DNA from: Psychrobacter sanguinis
Lineage (GTDB): Bacteria; Pseudomonadota; Gammaproteobacteria; Pseudomonadales; Moraxellaceae
DNA length: 64,000 bases
Assembly (NCBI RefSeq): GCF_020736705.1
Contig: NZ_CP085990.1
Location: 2,418,001-2,482,000, forward strand
Direction: 5' to 3'
How positions within the stretch are numbered: position 1 is the first letter of the stretch; every line of letters starts with the position of its first letter. Shown here one piece after another: positions 52,761-60,704 of the stretch. A program made the translations under genes and the position numbers. Below the pieces are notes generated by a model. That model saw only the letters and a list, made by a program, of their open reading frames with translations, was not told where the DNA came from and ran no database searches.

Positions 52761-54476
52761 TTAATTAGCAACAGGCTTAAATAAAGTGGGCTTGTCGGCC
52801 ACTTCTTGAGTGCTTATGCCAAAGTAGCTTAATAAGGTTGGGGTCAAATAGTCATGAGAAACAGGTTTCTGCAATAGACTGGTGATACTGCCATTGTCTA
52901 TATTATTTGAAGCCGGTGACCAAACAATAAGCGGTACTTGTTTTTGAGATTTAGGAGCAATGTTATAAGGCAAACCATGTAAATAAATATTGTTTTCACC
53001 TAAGCTCTCTCCGTGATCACTGACATAAATCATCATCACATCATACTCTTGCTCATAAGGCTTAAGGGTCTCAATAATGTTATGCAAAAAGTAATCAGTG
53101 TAAACAATGGCATTATCATAGGCATTGATAACTGATTGATTATCACATTTTGATAACTCGTTACTCTCACATACAGGCTTAAATACTTCATATTCTTTAG
53201 GATAACGCTTGTAATAAGCAGGACCATGGTTACCCATCTGATGCAGTACTAATAAGGTATTTTGCGGCTTAGCCACTATCTTGTCGAAGTCTTTTAACAT
53301 GCCAATATCGCGACACTCGACATCACAGTTTGGATTGAGCTTGTCGGTCTTGTAATCTTCAAATGTCACCCGATCTGCCACCCCTTTAGAGCTAGAGTTG
53401 TTATCACGCCAGATCACGTTTACGCCTTGTTTGTTTAAAGTGTCAAGGACGTTCTCATTGTAGGGGGCAAGATCCATATCATAATCTTTGCGATCCGCGT
53501 AACTAAACATACAAGGCACAGAGTAAGCGGTCGAAGTACCACAAGAGCTAACGTCTTTATAGCTGTACACATCTTTGGTCTTAGCAAGTAGTGGCATGGT
53601 GTCACGTGAGTAGCCATTCAAGCCAATGTGATCCGAGCGTACTGTTTCTCCAACTACCAATACCATTAGTTTAGGTTTAACGGGATTCATGCCAGCACTA
53701 TTGCTTTCAGAATTAGTAGCAACAGGGGTGATCAATTTTGCGTCCTCAGCATGTGGAATTAAATGTTTAGGACGACGTAGGTCATCTATCTTATCAGTAC
53801 CCAGTTTGATTGTGGAATAGATAGGCATAACGGGGTTCGCATAGTATCGAACCTGTTTATGCTGACGAAAGAAGCTTGCATATTGATCACCAAATGGTAA
53901 TAAACACAATGCCAATACGCCTAAACACGCCAATAAAGTAACGACTCTCTGAAGAGCAGCACGTTTAAATGGCAAAACTTGTATCTTTAATTGAGACAAA
54001 ATAAATACCGGTAAAACCCCCAACAATAAAACCCTTATCAAAAATGCTGGTGCAAATAAATCCATAGCCTCCGCATGATCTGTCTCCAGCCCATTTACTA
54101 ACATATTGGTATCAAAGATAGTGCCGTAACTGTCAGTGAAATAGGCACAAATCGCACCGATAATGATCATTAGACTAAGAATAACTTTATGGGCAGGCTT
54201 GTAGGTAAACAGTTGAAGTACTAACCAAATAACACCGAATAGTAGCCCTACGGTTGAAACAACAAAGCCTAAATTATTTGCAATTGGATAAATATCCAAT
54301 ACTTTGCCAAAGAAACTTAAATTAGCAGTAACTGTTAAGTAGATAGCGACCAATAATATAAGCACATTTGGATTAATTTGGATTTGTGATAACCGTCTTA
54401 AAAAAGGGGCTTTGGTAGGATGAGTTTGGTCTTGCGGGGTTAAAGATGGGGTATGAGTTAACAGCTTTTTTGACAT
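52761..54476 (-). CDS. eptA: Lipid A phosphoethanolamine transferase (EptA/MCR family)
   Basis: Transfers phosphoethanolamine from phosphatidylethanolamine to lipid A, lowering negative charge and polymyxin binding. Five N-terminal membrane helices (to about residue 215) precede a periplasmic sulfatase-fold domain. Visible active-site parts: VVGETVRSDHIGLNG with metal Glu, the nucleophile Thr in SSCGTSTAYSVPCMF, LHQMGNHGPAYYKRYP and VSDHGESLGENNIYLHG. Six Cys in three close pairs (SSCG/VPC, NPNC/VEC, KPVC/SKC) match the MCR/EptA disulfides. The start at 54476 is chosen because the upstream ATG at 54506 would coincide with the predicted transcription start. Confidence 0.93.
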   Translation of the reverse strand: MSKKLLTHTPSLTPQDQTHPTKAPFLRRLSQIQINPNVLILLVAIYLTVTANLSFFGKVLDIYPIANNLGFVVSTVGLLFGVIWLVLQLFTYKPAHKVILSLMIIIGAICAYFTDSYGTIFDTNMLVNGLETDHAEAMDLFAPAFLIRVLLLGVLPVFILSQLKIQVLPFKRAALQRVVTLLACLGVLALCLLPFGDQYASFFRQHKQVRYYANPVMPIYSTIKLGTDKIDDLRRPKHLIPHAEDAKLITPVATNSESNSAGMNPVKPKLMVLVVGETVRSDHIGLNGYSRDTMPLLAKTKDVYSYKDVSSCGTSTAYSVPCMFSYADRKDYDMDLAPYNENVLDTLNKQGVNVIWRDNNSSSKGVADRVTFEDYKTDKLNPNCDVECRDIGMLKDFDKIVAKPQNTLLVLHQMGNHGPAYYKRYPKEYEVFKPVCESNELSKCDNQSVINAYDNAIVYTDYFLHNIIETLKPYEQEYDVMMIYVSDHGESLGENNIYLHGLPYNIAPKSQKQVPLIVWSPASNNIDNGSITSLLQKPVSHDYLTPTLLSYFGISTQEVADKPTLFKPVAN

Positions 54477-54510
54477 GTTCGGATTTCTCGGCAGTGTTTG
54501 AAACATATAT

Positions 54511-54544
54511 AAGGTAGCAAGTCTGCCGTTAAGATAACGTTAAG
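54511..54544 (-). promoter_or_regulatory. PmrA/QseB-type operator and -10 for eptA-regulator-kinase
   Basis: Minus strand CTTAAC (54544-54539), GTTAT, CTTAAC (54533-54528), eleven bases, TACCTT (54516-54511). Transcription would begin near 54504, giving a leader of about 28 bases to ATG 54476. The arrangement implies autoregulation of the operon. Confidence 0.75.
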
Positions 54545-54821
54545 GTACTTATTTAATCTCTCTCATAAAACATTTTCCATCAAATAGGCTTTATAAAAAT
54601 CTATAAAGCCTATAAAGCAATAAAATATTGAATGTTTATCTTTTTTAAACAATATTGTTTAGAGTATTGTTTATCCTAGTTCATAAGTGTTTACTGATTC
54701 AAAATAAGCCAATTTAATTTTTATATAATGGGCTATCTCTAGAAACAATTGAAGTGAATAAATCTACTTTAGTTTGCTCTTTAGGATTCACTGATAAAGA
54801 TAATAACAAGCATATTTATAG

Positions 54822-55321
54822 GGTGAGGTAACTGAGAATGCTGATGGATCAACCACCATTACGGGTACTGCAGAAGCAGGCTCAACTGTGGGTGTGGACA
54901 TTGATGGTGATGGTGTTAACGATTACACCACGACTGCTGATGAAAACGGTGCTTACAGCTTAGAGGTGACTGAGCCATTGGCAAATGGTGAGTATCCTGT
55001 GACTGCCACCGATATTAATGGCAATACAGGTCCAGCTACCAATGCGGCAGTTGCTGACACAACCTTACCAACGGCACCGACTGTGGGTGAGGTAACTGAG
55101 AATGCTGATGGATCAACCACCATTACGGGTACTGCAGAAGCAGGCTCAACTGTGGGTGTGGACATTGATGGTGATGGTGTTAACGATTACACCACGACTG
55201 CTGATGAAAACGGTGCTTACAGCTTAGAGGTGACTGAGCCATTGGCAAATGGTGAGTATCCTGTGACTGCCACCGATATTAATGGCAATACAGGTCCAGC
55301 TACCAATGCGGCAGTTGCTGA
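54822..55321 (+). repeat. Two 264-base adhesin units, first 236 bases identical
   Basis: 54822-55057 and 55086-55321 appear base-for-base identical at a period of 264 bases (88 codons). The linker differs (ADTTLPTAPTVGE against ADNSAPNAPVITD). Such identity at the nucleotide level indicates recent duplication or gene conversion within the repeat array. Confidence 0.85.
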
Positions 55322-55382
55322 TAACAGCGCACCAAATGCGCCTGTAATTACTGACACGGTAGAAAATGCCGATGGATCAACT
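54822..55382 (+). pseudogene. Start-less repeat block of a large surface adhesin
   Basis: 187 codons of bacterial Ig-like adhesin repeats of the BapA/RTX-adhesin type (GTAEAGSTVGVDIDGDGVND, GEYPVTATDINGNTGPATN). There is no start codon or ribosome-binding site, and a TAG stands immediately before the first repeat codon at 54819-54821. On the right the frame is cut by the IS3-family element after GATGGATCAACT. Such proteins normally have thousands of residues and a type I secretion signal at the C-terminus, so this is a small remnant. The probable C-terminal end of the same gene survives at 57020-57221. Confidence 0.8.
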
Positions 55383-55447
55383 TGATGTATGCTGAAAAAA
55401 ACGGACAAAAATATTTGGTAAACTAGAATCCTAAACAGGAGTTTACC

Positions 55448-55744
55448 ATGAGTAAGAAAAGAGTAGAATACAGCGACACTTTCAAAGCTGAAGCCAGCGC
55501 CAAAGTCAAAGAAAATAACGGCAACATCAGTCAAACGGCTAAAGAACTTGGCATACCCATGAACACACTAGCAAACTGGCATAGGAAGGCTGAAAGAGGC
55601 GTACTTGCAGGCACCCAAAATTACAATTCTGAACTCATAGCCGCCTTGGATGAAATCAAAGACCTAAAAAAACAACTAAGAATCGCTCAAGAGGAACGAG
55701 AAATTCTAAAAAAGGCAACGGCGTACTTTGCCAAGAATCAATAG
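55448..55744 (+). CDS. IS3-family transposase OrfA
   Basis: A 98-residue DNA-binding protein: a helix-turn-helix (FKAEASAKVKENNGNISQTAKELGIPMNTLANWHRKAE, given in part) and a leucine-zipper-like C-terminus (LIAALDEIKDLKKQLRIAQEEREILKKAT). The frame ends just after a slippery A-AAA-AAG at 55708-55714, where -1 shifting would fuse it to OrfB. GGAG stands before the start at 55448. Confidence 0.92.
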   Translation: MSKKRVEYSDTFKAEASAKVKENNGNISQTAKELGIPMNTLANWHRKAERGVLAGTQNYNSELIAALDEIKDLKKQLRIAQEEREILKKATAYFAKNQ

Positions 55745-55758
55745 CCAAGTACGCCTTT

Positions 55759-56613
55759 ATGCAAGAGAATCGATTGAAGTACTGCATACAACGTATGGCG
55801 ACCGTATTTGAAGTCAGCCTATCAGGCTACTATGACTGGCTAAAGCGAGGCATGAGCAAGCGAAAACAGCACCACAATCGCTGTGAGTTACTGGTCAAAT
55901 CCGCTCATATGGATACACAGCAAAGCTATGGGCATGAACGCTTGCATCAGCATTTAACCAGCCAAGGACACGACATCAGCCTGTACATGGTTCGGCAAAT
56001 CAAGCAAGAACATGGTATTTACTGCAAACGCCACAAGCGATCTAAGGTGACTACTGACTCAAATCATAATAAGCCTGTGTATCCAAACTTGTTAGAACAG
56101 CAGTTTGACGTGGCAGCACCCAATATCACTTGGGTTAGCGATATTACCTATATTTGGACCAATGAAGGCTGGGTGTACTTGGCAGCGTTCAAAGACTTGT
56201 ACAGCAAAGAGATTGTGGGATATGCTCTAAATAAGCGTATGACCGCTGATTTGGTTTGTGAGGCTTTAAACAATGCCATTAAGTACAAACGCCCTGCTCG
56301 GGGCTTAATCGTGCATTCTGACAGGGGTAGTCAGTATTGTAGCCATCAATACCGCCAAATCATCGACAAGTATGGTTTTGCTGGCTCTATGAGCCGAAAA
56401 GGCAATTGCTACGATAACGCCCCGATTGAAAGCTTCTGGGGTCAGTTAAAAAACGAGCTGATTTATCACAAAGTCTATGAGACTCGTGATGAAGCCATTA
56501 AGGATGTGGTTAGATATATTGAGATTTTTTACGACCGTCAACGAATACAAAAAGGGTTAGGATTTAAGTCACCTACTCAAGTATTCCAAGACTTTTACCG
56601 TCAGGCTGCCTGA
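55759..56613 (+). CDS. IS3-family transposase OrfB (catalytic)
   Basis: A 284-residue rve/DDE integrase-type protein. It has an N-terminal HTH_21-like region (AHMDTQQSYGHERLHQHL) and the catalytic domain with Asp in WVSDITYIWTNEGWVYLA, Asp in GLIVHSDRGSQYCS and Glu in NAPIESFWGQLKNEL. The frame is open back to the slippery A-AAA-AAG, so the active protein is probably an OrfAB fusion made by -1 frameshifting, as in other IS3 members. The complete triad suggests a functional element. Confidence 0.92.
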   Translation: MQENRLKYCIQRMATVFEVSLSGYYDWLKRGMSKRKQHHNRCELLVKSAHMDTQQSYGHERLHQHLTSQGHDISLYMVRQIKQEHGIYCKRHKRSKVTTDSNHNKPVYPNLLEQQFDVAAPNITWVSDITYIWTNEGWVYLAAFKDLYSKEIVGYALNKRMTADLVCEALNNAIKYKRPARGLIVHSDRGSQYCSHQYRQIIDKYGFAGSMSRKGNCYDNAPIESFWGQLKNELIYHKVYETRDEAIKDVVRYIEIFYDRQRIQKGLGFKSPTQVFQDFYRQAA

Positions 56614-56658
56614 TGAAATCTACCAAATGTTTTTCTCCGTTGTTGACAGCAGAGGTCA

Positions 56659-57004
56659 CTATGCTAAGCGTTGGGAAATTGAGACTTTATTTGCTTGTCT
56701 AAAGGGGCGTGGCTTTAATCTTGAAGATACCCACTTAACCCATCTTGATCGGGTCAGTAAATTAGTCGCAGTGAACGCCTTAGCATTTTGTTGGGCTTAT
56801 CATGTCGGTATTTATAAAGACAAAGATAAGCCGTTAAAACGCAAGTTAAAGTCAAACGCTCGACCTCAAGCCAGTTTGTTTGCGCTTGGCCTGGATTTAT
56901 TGATCGAAGGTCTTCGCTTGGTGTTTTTTAACAATGATAAGACTGTATTTCGACAGTTAGTTAGCTTTTTAACCCCTAAACCTATGAAAATCGGGTGGGG
57001 ATGA
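56659..57004 (+). pseudogene. C-terminal fragment of another transposase (IS4-like)
   Basis: Begins abruptly at the right edge of the IS3 element. It encodes YAKRWEIETLFACLKGRGFNLEDTHLT and about 90 further residues (RPQASLFALGLDLLIEGLRL), the C-terminal third of an IS4-type DDE transposase including the catalytic Glu in RWEIETLF. N-terminal parts are missing; no start codon of its own. It is unrelated to the intact IS4-family transposase at 57286-58587. Confidence 0.78.
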
Positions 57005-57019
57005 TTTTTTTGTCGTGTG

Positions 57020-57221
57020 CAGAGTTGTAAATGGTACTTCTACTGATACAGTTGATTTAGGAAATAATGGTGGTTCAGTTTCTAGTCCTAGTTTAAATGG
57101 TTGGACCAAATCAGCAACAGGCGTGTCTATGTCTGATCCATTAAATACCAATCATACCTATGATGTATACATCAAGACTGATGAAACAGTATATATTGAG
57201 CAAGGTATCCAAGTTATCTAA
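57020..57221 (+). pseudogene. C-terminal end of the disrupted adhesin
   Basis: About 65 codons ending TAA at 57221: VNGTSTDTVDLGNNGGSVSS, GWTKSATGVSM and NHTYDVYIKTDETVYIEQGI. This resembles the C-terminal tails (Y-x-V-Y ... L/V-Y-I-x-x-G-I-x-V) of giant repeat adhesins and calcium-binding-like surface proteins. The region lacks initiation signals. It is followed by the adhesin's terminator, now split by the IS4 element. Attribution to the same gene as 54822-55382 is inferred from order and strand. Confidence 0.6.
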
Positions 57222-57253
57222 ATTTATAAGCTGAAATTTTTAATCAGCATAAG

Positions 57254-57272
57254 AAAACGCCCTCGTAATGAG
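57254..57272 (+). terminator. Left half of the adhesin terminator, split by IS4
   Basis: AAAACGCCCTC pairs with GAGGGCGTTTTTTT now found at 58674-58687 on the far side of the IS4 element. The intervening loop bases GTAAT are inside the 11-base target duplication (57262-57272). Before insertion the hairpin would have been a strong rho-independent terminator about 35 bases after the adhesin stop. Confidence 0.75.
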
Positions 57273-57285
57273 TAATGCCAGTCAG

Positions 57286-58587
57286 TTAAGGCTGACTGGT
57301 ATTTTTTTTGGGATATTTTTGTGGCTTACCCTTAACCACCCTCGGGCAAGATCGCTTTCTGCGTTCAGGAATAACAAACAATTTTCCTTCCTCTAAAAGT
57401 GCATCTAACAACTTAGGGAAGAGTCCTGCAGCCTGTAAAGGTGCAAACCGTAACAGATCAACAATCGTAATAGACGCCATATGAAAGCTAATTCGTAGAG
57501 GGCTAACCTTAGCTCTAAGAGCCATATATCGCATCAAACGTCTTATCAGATTATAAGCAATCATAAGCCCCCAGAACTCTTGTAACACAAGCTGTGGCAG
57601 CTTACTTCTTAACAACAGCCCCTGCTGTAGATCAGACTTAATTTCCCTGAAAGCCATCTCAATCTCCCAGCGCTGCAAATACAGCTGTGCCACTTTATCC
57701 TTAGTAAAGCGTTTATCATCTATTAAAGAGGTTATGTATCGTCTTGTCTTACCCTCATAACGACACTCAATTAATCGAGCTTGCCAAGTATCGGGTAGGT
57801 TTGGGTTTTTCTTTTGAGCTTGGGGAGAAACCGGCATTTGTATCAAGTAGTCCCCTTCACTAAAGGTTTCAATCACAGTGTAACGCAGATTATCTTTAGC
57901 CCGCATAAGCCAATGACTGTTTGGATGGGTTTGTTGCCAACTGATAAGTAGGTCTGCTGAGAAATAGGCTCTATCAAATAGCGTAATGCTATTGTCTTGA
58001 ATATTTAGCTGACGGGCTAATGTGATCTCTCCTTGACCCATATCTCCAAGGGTTGTGTCAATGATCTCATGCGTGTCAGTATTGATCAGACATACCGAAC
58101 GCATTTTGGGGTAGGGCGCCTCTTTAGTTCTGCCTTTGCTTGAGCTAAAGTGCTGAAGGTTCTCATCAGTGTATGGGAGTGAGTATACGACGCCGTCTAC
58201 AGCTTGGACGCTAAGTCCCATGAAGTCTTGCTGCTGGGCTCGTGATTCTGTTTGGTAGTGAGCACTTAGTTGATGAAATAGCTGCTTTAGAGGCTCATGC
58301 CCGAGGCGTTGTCTTGCTTGTACCCCAGCGCTGGGCACACAGGCCTGGGAGTCTATATTAAGCCGCATTTGCTCTGTGATATACCAGATGGAACGGTTTC
58401 GATATAAAGCTGTGCCGATGACTATCCAAACAACGTGTTCGGCAGGTAGCTTACGTCTTCTAATGCTCGCTTTGCCCGTATATTCTAAAGCCTGCTGTAT
58501 CCACTCAGGGTCTATTAATTCACTAAATTGTTCTAGGGTGTCTGGAATCCTTTTATGCGTCTCATTAATAGCGTCTTGTAGTCTCAT
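57286..58587 (-). CDS. IS4-family transposase
   Basis: A 433-residue DDE transposase of the IS4 group. Domain order: N-terminal insertion domain (IRRRKLPAEHVVWIVIGTALYRN), catalytic Asp region MGLSVQAVDGVVYSLP, Asp in ITLFDRAYFSADLL, and the YREK-type motif LQRWEIEMAFREIKSDLQQ with the catalytic Glu. All are intact. ATG 58587 is used because the upstream ATG at 58602 lies inside a long hairpin. The stop at 57286-57288 is within the element's inverted repeat. Confidence 0.9.
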   Translation of the reverse strand: MRLQDAINETHKRIPDTLEQFSELIDPEWIQQALEYTGKASIRRRKLPAEHVVWIVIGTALYRNRSIWYITEQMRLNIDSQACVPSAGVQARQRLGHEPLKQLFHQLSAHYQTESRAQQQDFMGLSVQAVDGVVYSLPYTDENLQHFSSSKGRTKEAPYPKMRSVCLINTDTHEIIDTTLGDMGQGEITLARQLNIQDNSITLFDRAYFSADLLISWQQTHPNSHWLMRAKDNLRYTVIETFSEGDYLIQMPVSPQAQKKNPNLPDTWQARLIECRYEGKTRRYITSLIDDKRFTKDKVAQLYLQRWEIEMAFREIKSDLQQGLLLRSKLPQLVLQEFWGLMIAYNLIRRLMRYMALRAKVSPLRISFHMASITIVDLLRFAPLQAAGLFPKLLDALLEEGKLFVIPERRKRSCPRVVKGKPQKYPKKNTSQP

Positions 58588-58590
58588 AGT

Positions 58591-58625
58591 AAAATAGCCC
58601 ATCTACTTATTAGATGGGCTATTTT
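58591..58625 (-). promoter_or_regulatory. Hairpin over the transposase translation start
   Basis: AAAATAGCCCATCTA/TAGATGGGCTATTTT, fifteen perfect base pairs with a five-base loop, immediately upstream of ATG 58587 and including the alternative ATG 58602. In transcripts entering from outside it would mask initiation, as known for IS10 and IS50. Confidence 0.65.
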
Positions 58626-58687
58626 ATTACTTTTATTGAGTTTTTGCCTTAACTGACTGGCATTACTCGCAATGAGGGCGTTTTTTT

Positions 58688-59098
58688 ATGCCTAATAATT
58701 AACGCCTTCCAAAGCTCAATAAACCCAAACCCCAATTTTCACTCAAATCAAAACTCAAATTTTCAAAAATAACTTTCAAAAAAATCTTAACAGTTAATTG
58801 AGTGCAATATAAAAACCCATAAAAAATGAATGAAAAACTTAATATCTAGCCTAATAAAATCAAAGTTTTGTATTAAAAGATAAGTTTTTTAGGTCAATAA
58901 CTTGAAATCAATCGAAAATTTTAATAGGGTTGTATGTTAGTTTTATTAAACAATTACCTTATCATTTTATTTATTATATTAATTATTTACTGTTTTAAGT
59001 AGAGGTTAACCAATTTTAATTTTCAATATAAATTTTTAATAACTATGCTCGATAGCTAAGTAGCAACATTATTGAGACTAAGGAGAGAATATAATTTT
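58688..59098. other. AT-rich spacer upstream of nhaC
   Basis: About 410 bases, extremely AT-rich, no convincing gene. It begins after the right half of the split adhesin terminator and contains the nhaC promoter somewhere in the last 200 bases; AAGGAG at 59080-59085 is the probable ribosome-binding site. Confidence 0.5.
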
Positions 59099-60559
59099 AT
59101 GACTCAAAAAAAGCCGTACGATCCCGAAGTTAAAGGCTATAGAGCCTCATCAAGCTTTCTACTAGACATTGCTCCCCTCGTACTTACTGCCATGATTTTA
59201 ATGGTACAGTTCTTCATCTTTAAAGATTTCACCCCTCACATTCCATTAGCCTGTGGTATTTTGATTACCGCGGTATTTATGGCAGCCCGTGGTCGTAGTT
59301 GGGAGGGTATGGAGTCTCGATTTTTACGGGTTATTAAAGTTGGTCTACCTGCCATTATTATCTTGATGGGCGTCGGTATGCTCGTAGGCTCCTGGATTAT
59401 CGCCGGTACCGTGCCTACTATTTTGTATTATGGATTTGAAATCTTTAGTCCTTCGTCCTTTCTTGCCTCAGTTTGCATAATTTGCGCTCTGATATCTATT
59501 GCGACGGGTTCCTCATGGGGGACGGTAGGCACAGTGGGTTTGGCATTAATGGGAATAGGGACAGGACTGGGTATCCCCCCTGAGTTGACTGGAGGTGCCA
59601 TTGTTTCAGGGGCCTTCTTCGGAGATAAGATGTCCCCTTTATCCGATACTACTAACCTTACTCCCGCAGCGTCAGGTATAGATATCTGGGAGCACATTAA
59701 GGGTATGCTACCCACGACCTTACCTGCCTTTGTGATAGCGTTAGGCTTATACATTTGGATTGGTTTAGGTTATAGCTCTGATTCGGTTGATATGTCCTCT
59801 GTAGAATTACTACAGCAGACTATGGCGGCCAACTATAATATTAGTTTGATAACCTTGTTACCCGCATTGGTGGTAATTGCCGCGGCCGTTATGCAGTTTC
59901 CAGCGATACCGACCGTATTGATTGGGGTATTTGTCTCATCGTTGATTGCCTTCTTTTTGCAAGGGGTAGGGGTTCACGATATCTTTGTGGTATTACAAGA
60001 TGGCTATGTCAGTAAGACCGGTGTCGAAATGGTCGATCAGCTACTGACTAAAGGCGGCGTAATGTCGATGACTTGGGTTGTAACTTTAACTATTTTCGCG
60101 TTGGCTTTTGTCGGTTCGCTCGAACACTACGGTACACTTAAAGCGATCATGGCAAAGTTAAACAAGCTGATAAAAGGTCGCTTTGGTTTGGTAGGGTCAA
60201 CCTACGCCATTGTCTTAAGTGTGGGTACCATTATTGGTGATGTTTATACAACATTAGTACTGCCAGGTCGATTATTAAAAGATAAATATAAGCAGATGGG
60301 CTATAAGCGTACGACGTTAACCCGTTCAATCGAAGACTGCGGTACCTTATTATCGCCATTAATTCCTTGGAATATGGGAGGTAGCTTTGTCGCCGCAACT
60401 TTAGGCGCTGCAACGATTACTTATGCCCCATATGCATTTGTTTGCTGGATATCACCATTGATTGGCTTACTATGGTTAATATTAAACAAATTTATCCCTC
60501 GTGAAGCGCCTCAGAGAGTAGAGGCAATGGAAAACTTGGTTCATCCTGATGCCCGTTAA
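59099..60559 (+). CDS. nhaC: Na+/H+ antiporter NhaC
   Basis: A 486-residue inner-membrane antiporter with about eleven helices. Family motifs: IATGSSWGTVGTVGLALMGIG, SGAFFGDKMSPLSDTTNL and the later GTIIGDVYTTLVLPGR with CGTLLSPLIPWN. It exports sodium (or a related cation) in exchange for protons. ATG 59099 with AAGGAG upstream is preferred to a TTG at 59072, although the spacing of 13 is long. It is a single gene between the IS4 region and a terminator. Confidence 0.92.
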   Translation: MTQKKPYDPEVKGYRASSSFLLDIAPLVLTAMILMVQFFIFKDFTPHIPLACGILITAVFMAARGRSWEGMESRFLRVIKVGLPAIIILMGVGMLVGSWIIAGTVPTILYYGFEIFSPSSFLASVCIICALISIATGSSWGTVGTVGLALMGIGTGLGIPPELTGGAIVSGAFFGDKMSPLSDTTNLTPAASGIDIWEHIKGMLPTTLPAFVIALGLYIWIGLGYSSDSVDMSSVELLQQTMAANYNISLITLLPALVVIAAAVMQFPAIPTVLIGVFVSSLIAFFLQGVGVHDIFVVLQDGYVSKTGVEMVDQLLTKGGVMSMTWVVTLTIFALAFVGSLEHYGTLKAIMAKLNKLIKGRFGLVGSTYAIVLSVGTIIGDVYTTLVLPGRLLKDKYKQMGYKRTTLTRSIEDCGTLLSPLIPWNMGGSFVAATLGAATITYAPYAFVCWISPLIGLLWLILNKFIPREAPQRVEAMENLVHPDAR

Positions 60560-60630
60560 TAGACTCACTCGTTACTTTATTGAATGGTATAGAAGCACTC
60601 TAATTTTTTAAAAATTATGAATAGCCAAAT

Positions 60631-60673
60631 AAAAACCCAGTTAATGCTAAGTGCATAACTGGGTTTATTTTTT
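60631..60673. terminator. Bidirectional terminator between nhaC and yqjG
   Basis: AAACCCAGTTA/TAACTGGGTTT with a twelve-base loop, A-rich before and T-rich after. Confidence 0.88.
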
Positions 60674-60704
60674 CAAGTTAAAGAAACCTTTAATCTAATA
60701 AATT

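Larger units (their letters stand above)
55383..56658 (+). mobile_element. IS3-family element with 37-base inverted repeats
   Basis: Left end 55383-55419 and right end 56622-56658 pair as imperfect inverted repeats, about 29 of 37 positions, beginning TGA and sharing AACGGA, AAAAA and ATTTGGT. Total 1276 bases, with orfA and orfB. No clear target duplication is visible: the left flank is adhesin sequence and the right flank a different transposase fragment, so the original target site has been rearranged. Confidence 0.85.
57273..58665 (-). mobile_element. IS4-family element, intact, in a terminator loop
   Basis: Perfect 20-base inverted repeats: TAATGCCAGTCAGTTAAGGC at 57273-57292 and its complement at 58646-58665. 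Flanked by an 11-base target duplication CTCGTAATGAG (57262-57272) and CTCGCAATGAG (58666-58676), one mismatch. Length is 1393 bases with one transposase on the minus strand. Confidence 0.93.

Noticed and set aside
54822..55385. Adhesin repeats as an expressed 165-residue protein from an internal start
   Set aside because: The internal start has no initiation signals, no signal peptide, and the frame is bounded by a transposon.
56627..56658. ATG at 56627 as start of the second transposase fragment
   Set aside because: It lies inside the right inverted repeat of the IS3 element, so the first residues are not transposase sequence.
57015..57221. GTG-initiated small gene of 68 codons
   Set aside because: No ribosome-binding site; sequence looks like the C-terminus of a repeat adhesin, so it is treated as a remnant.
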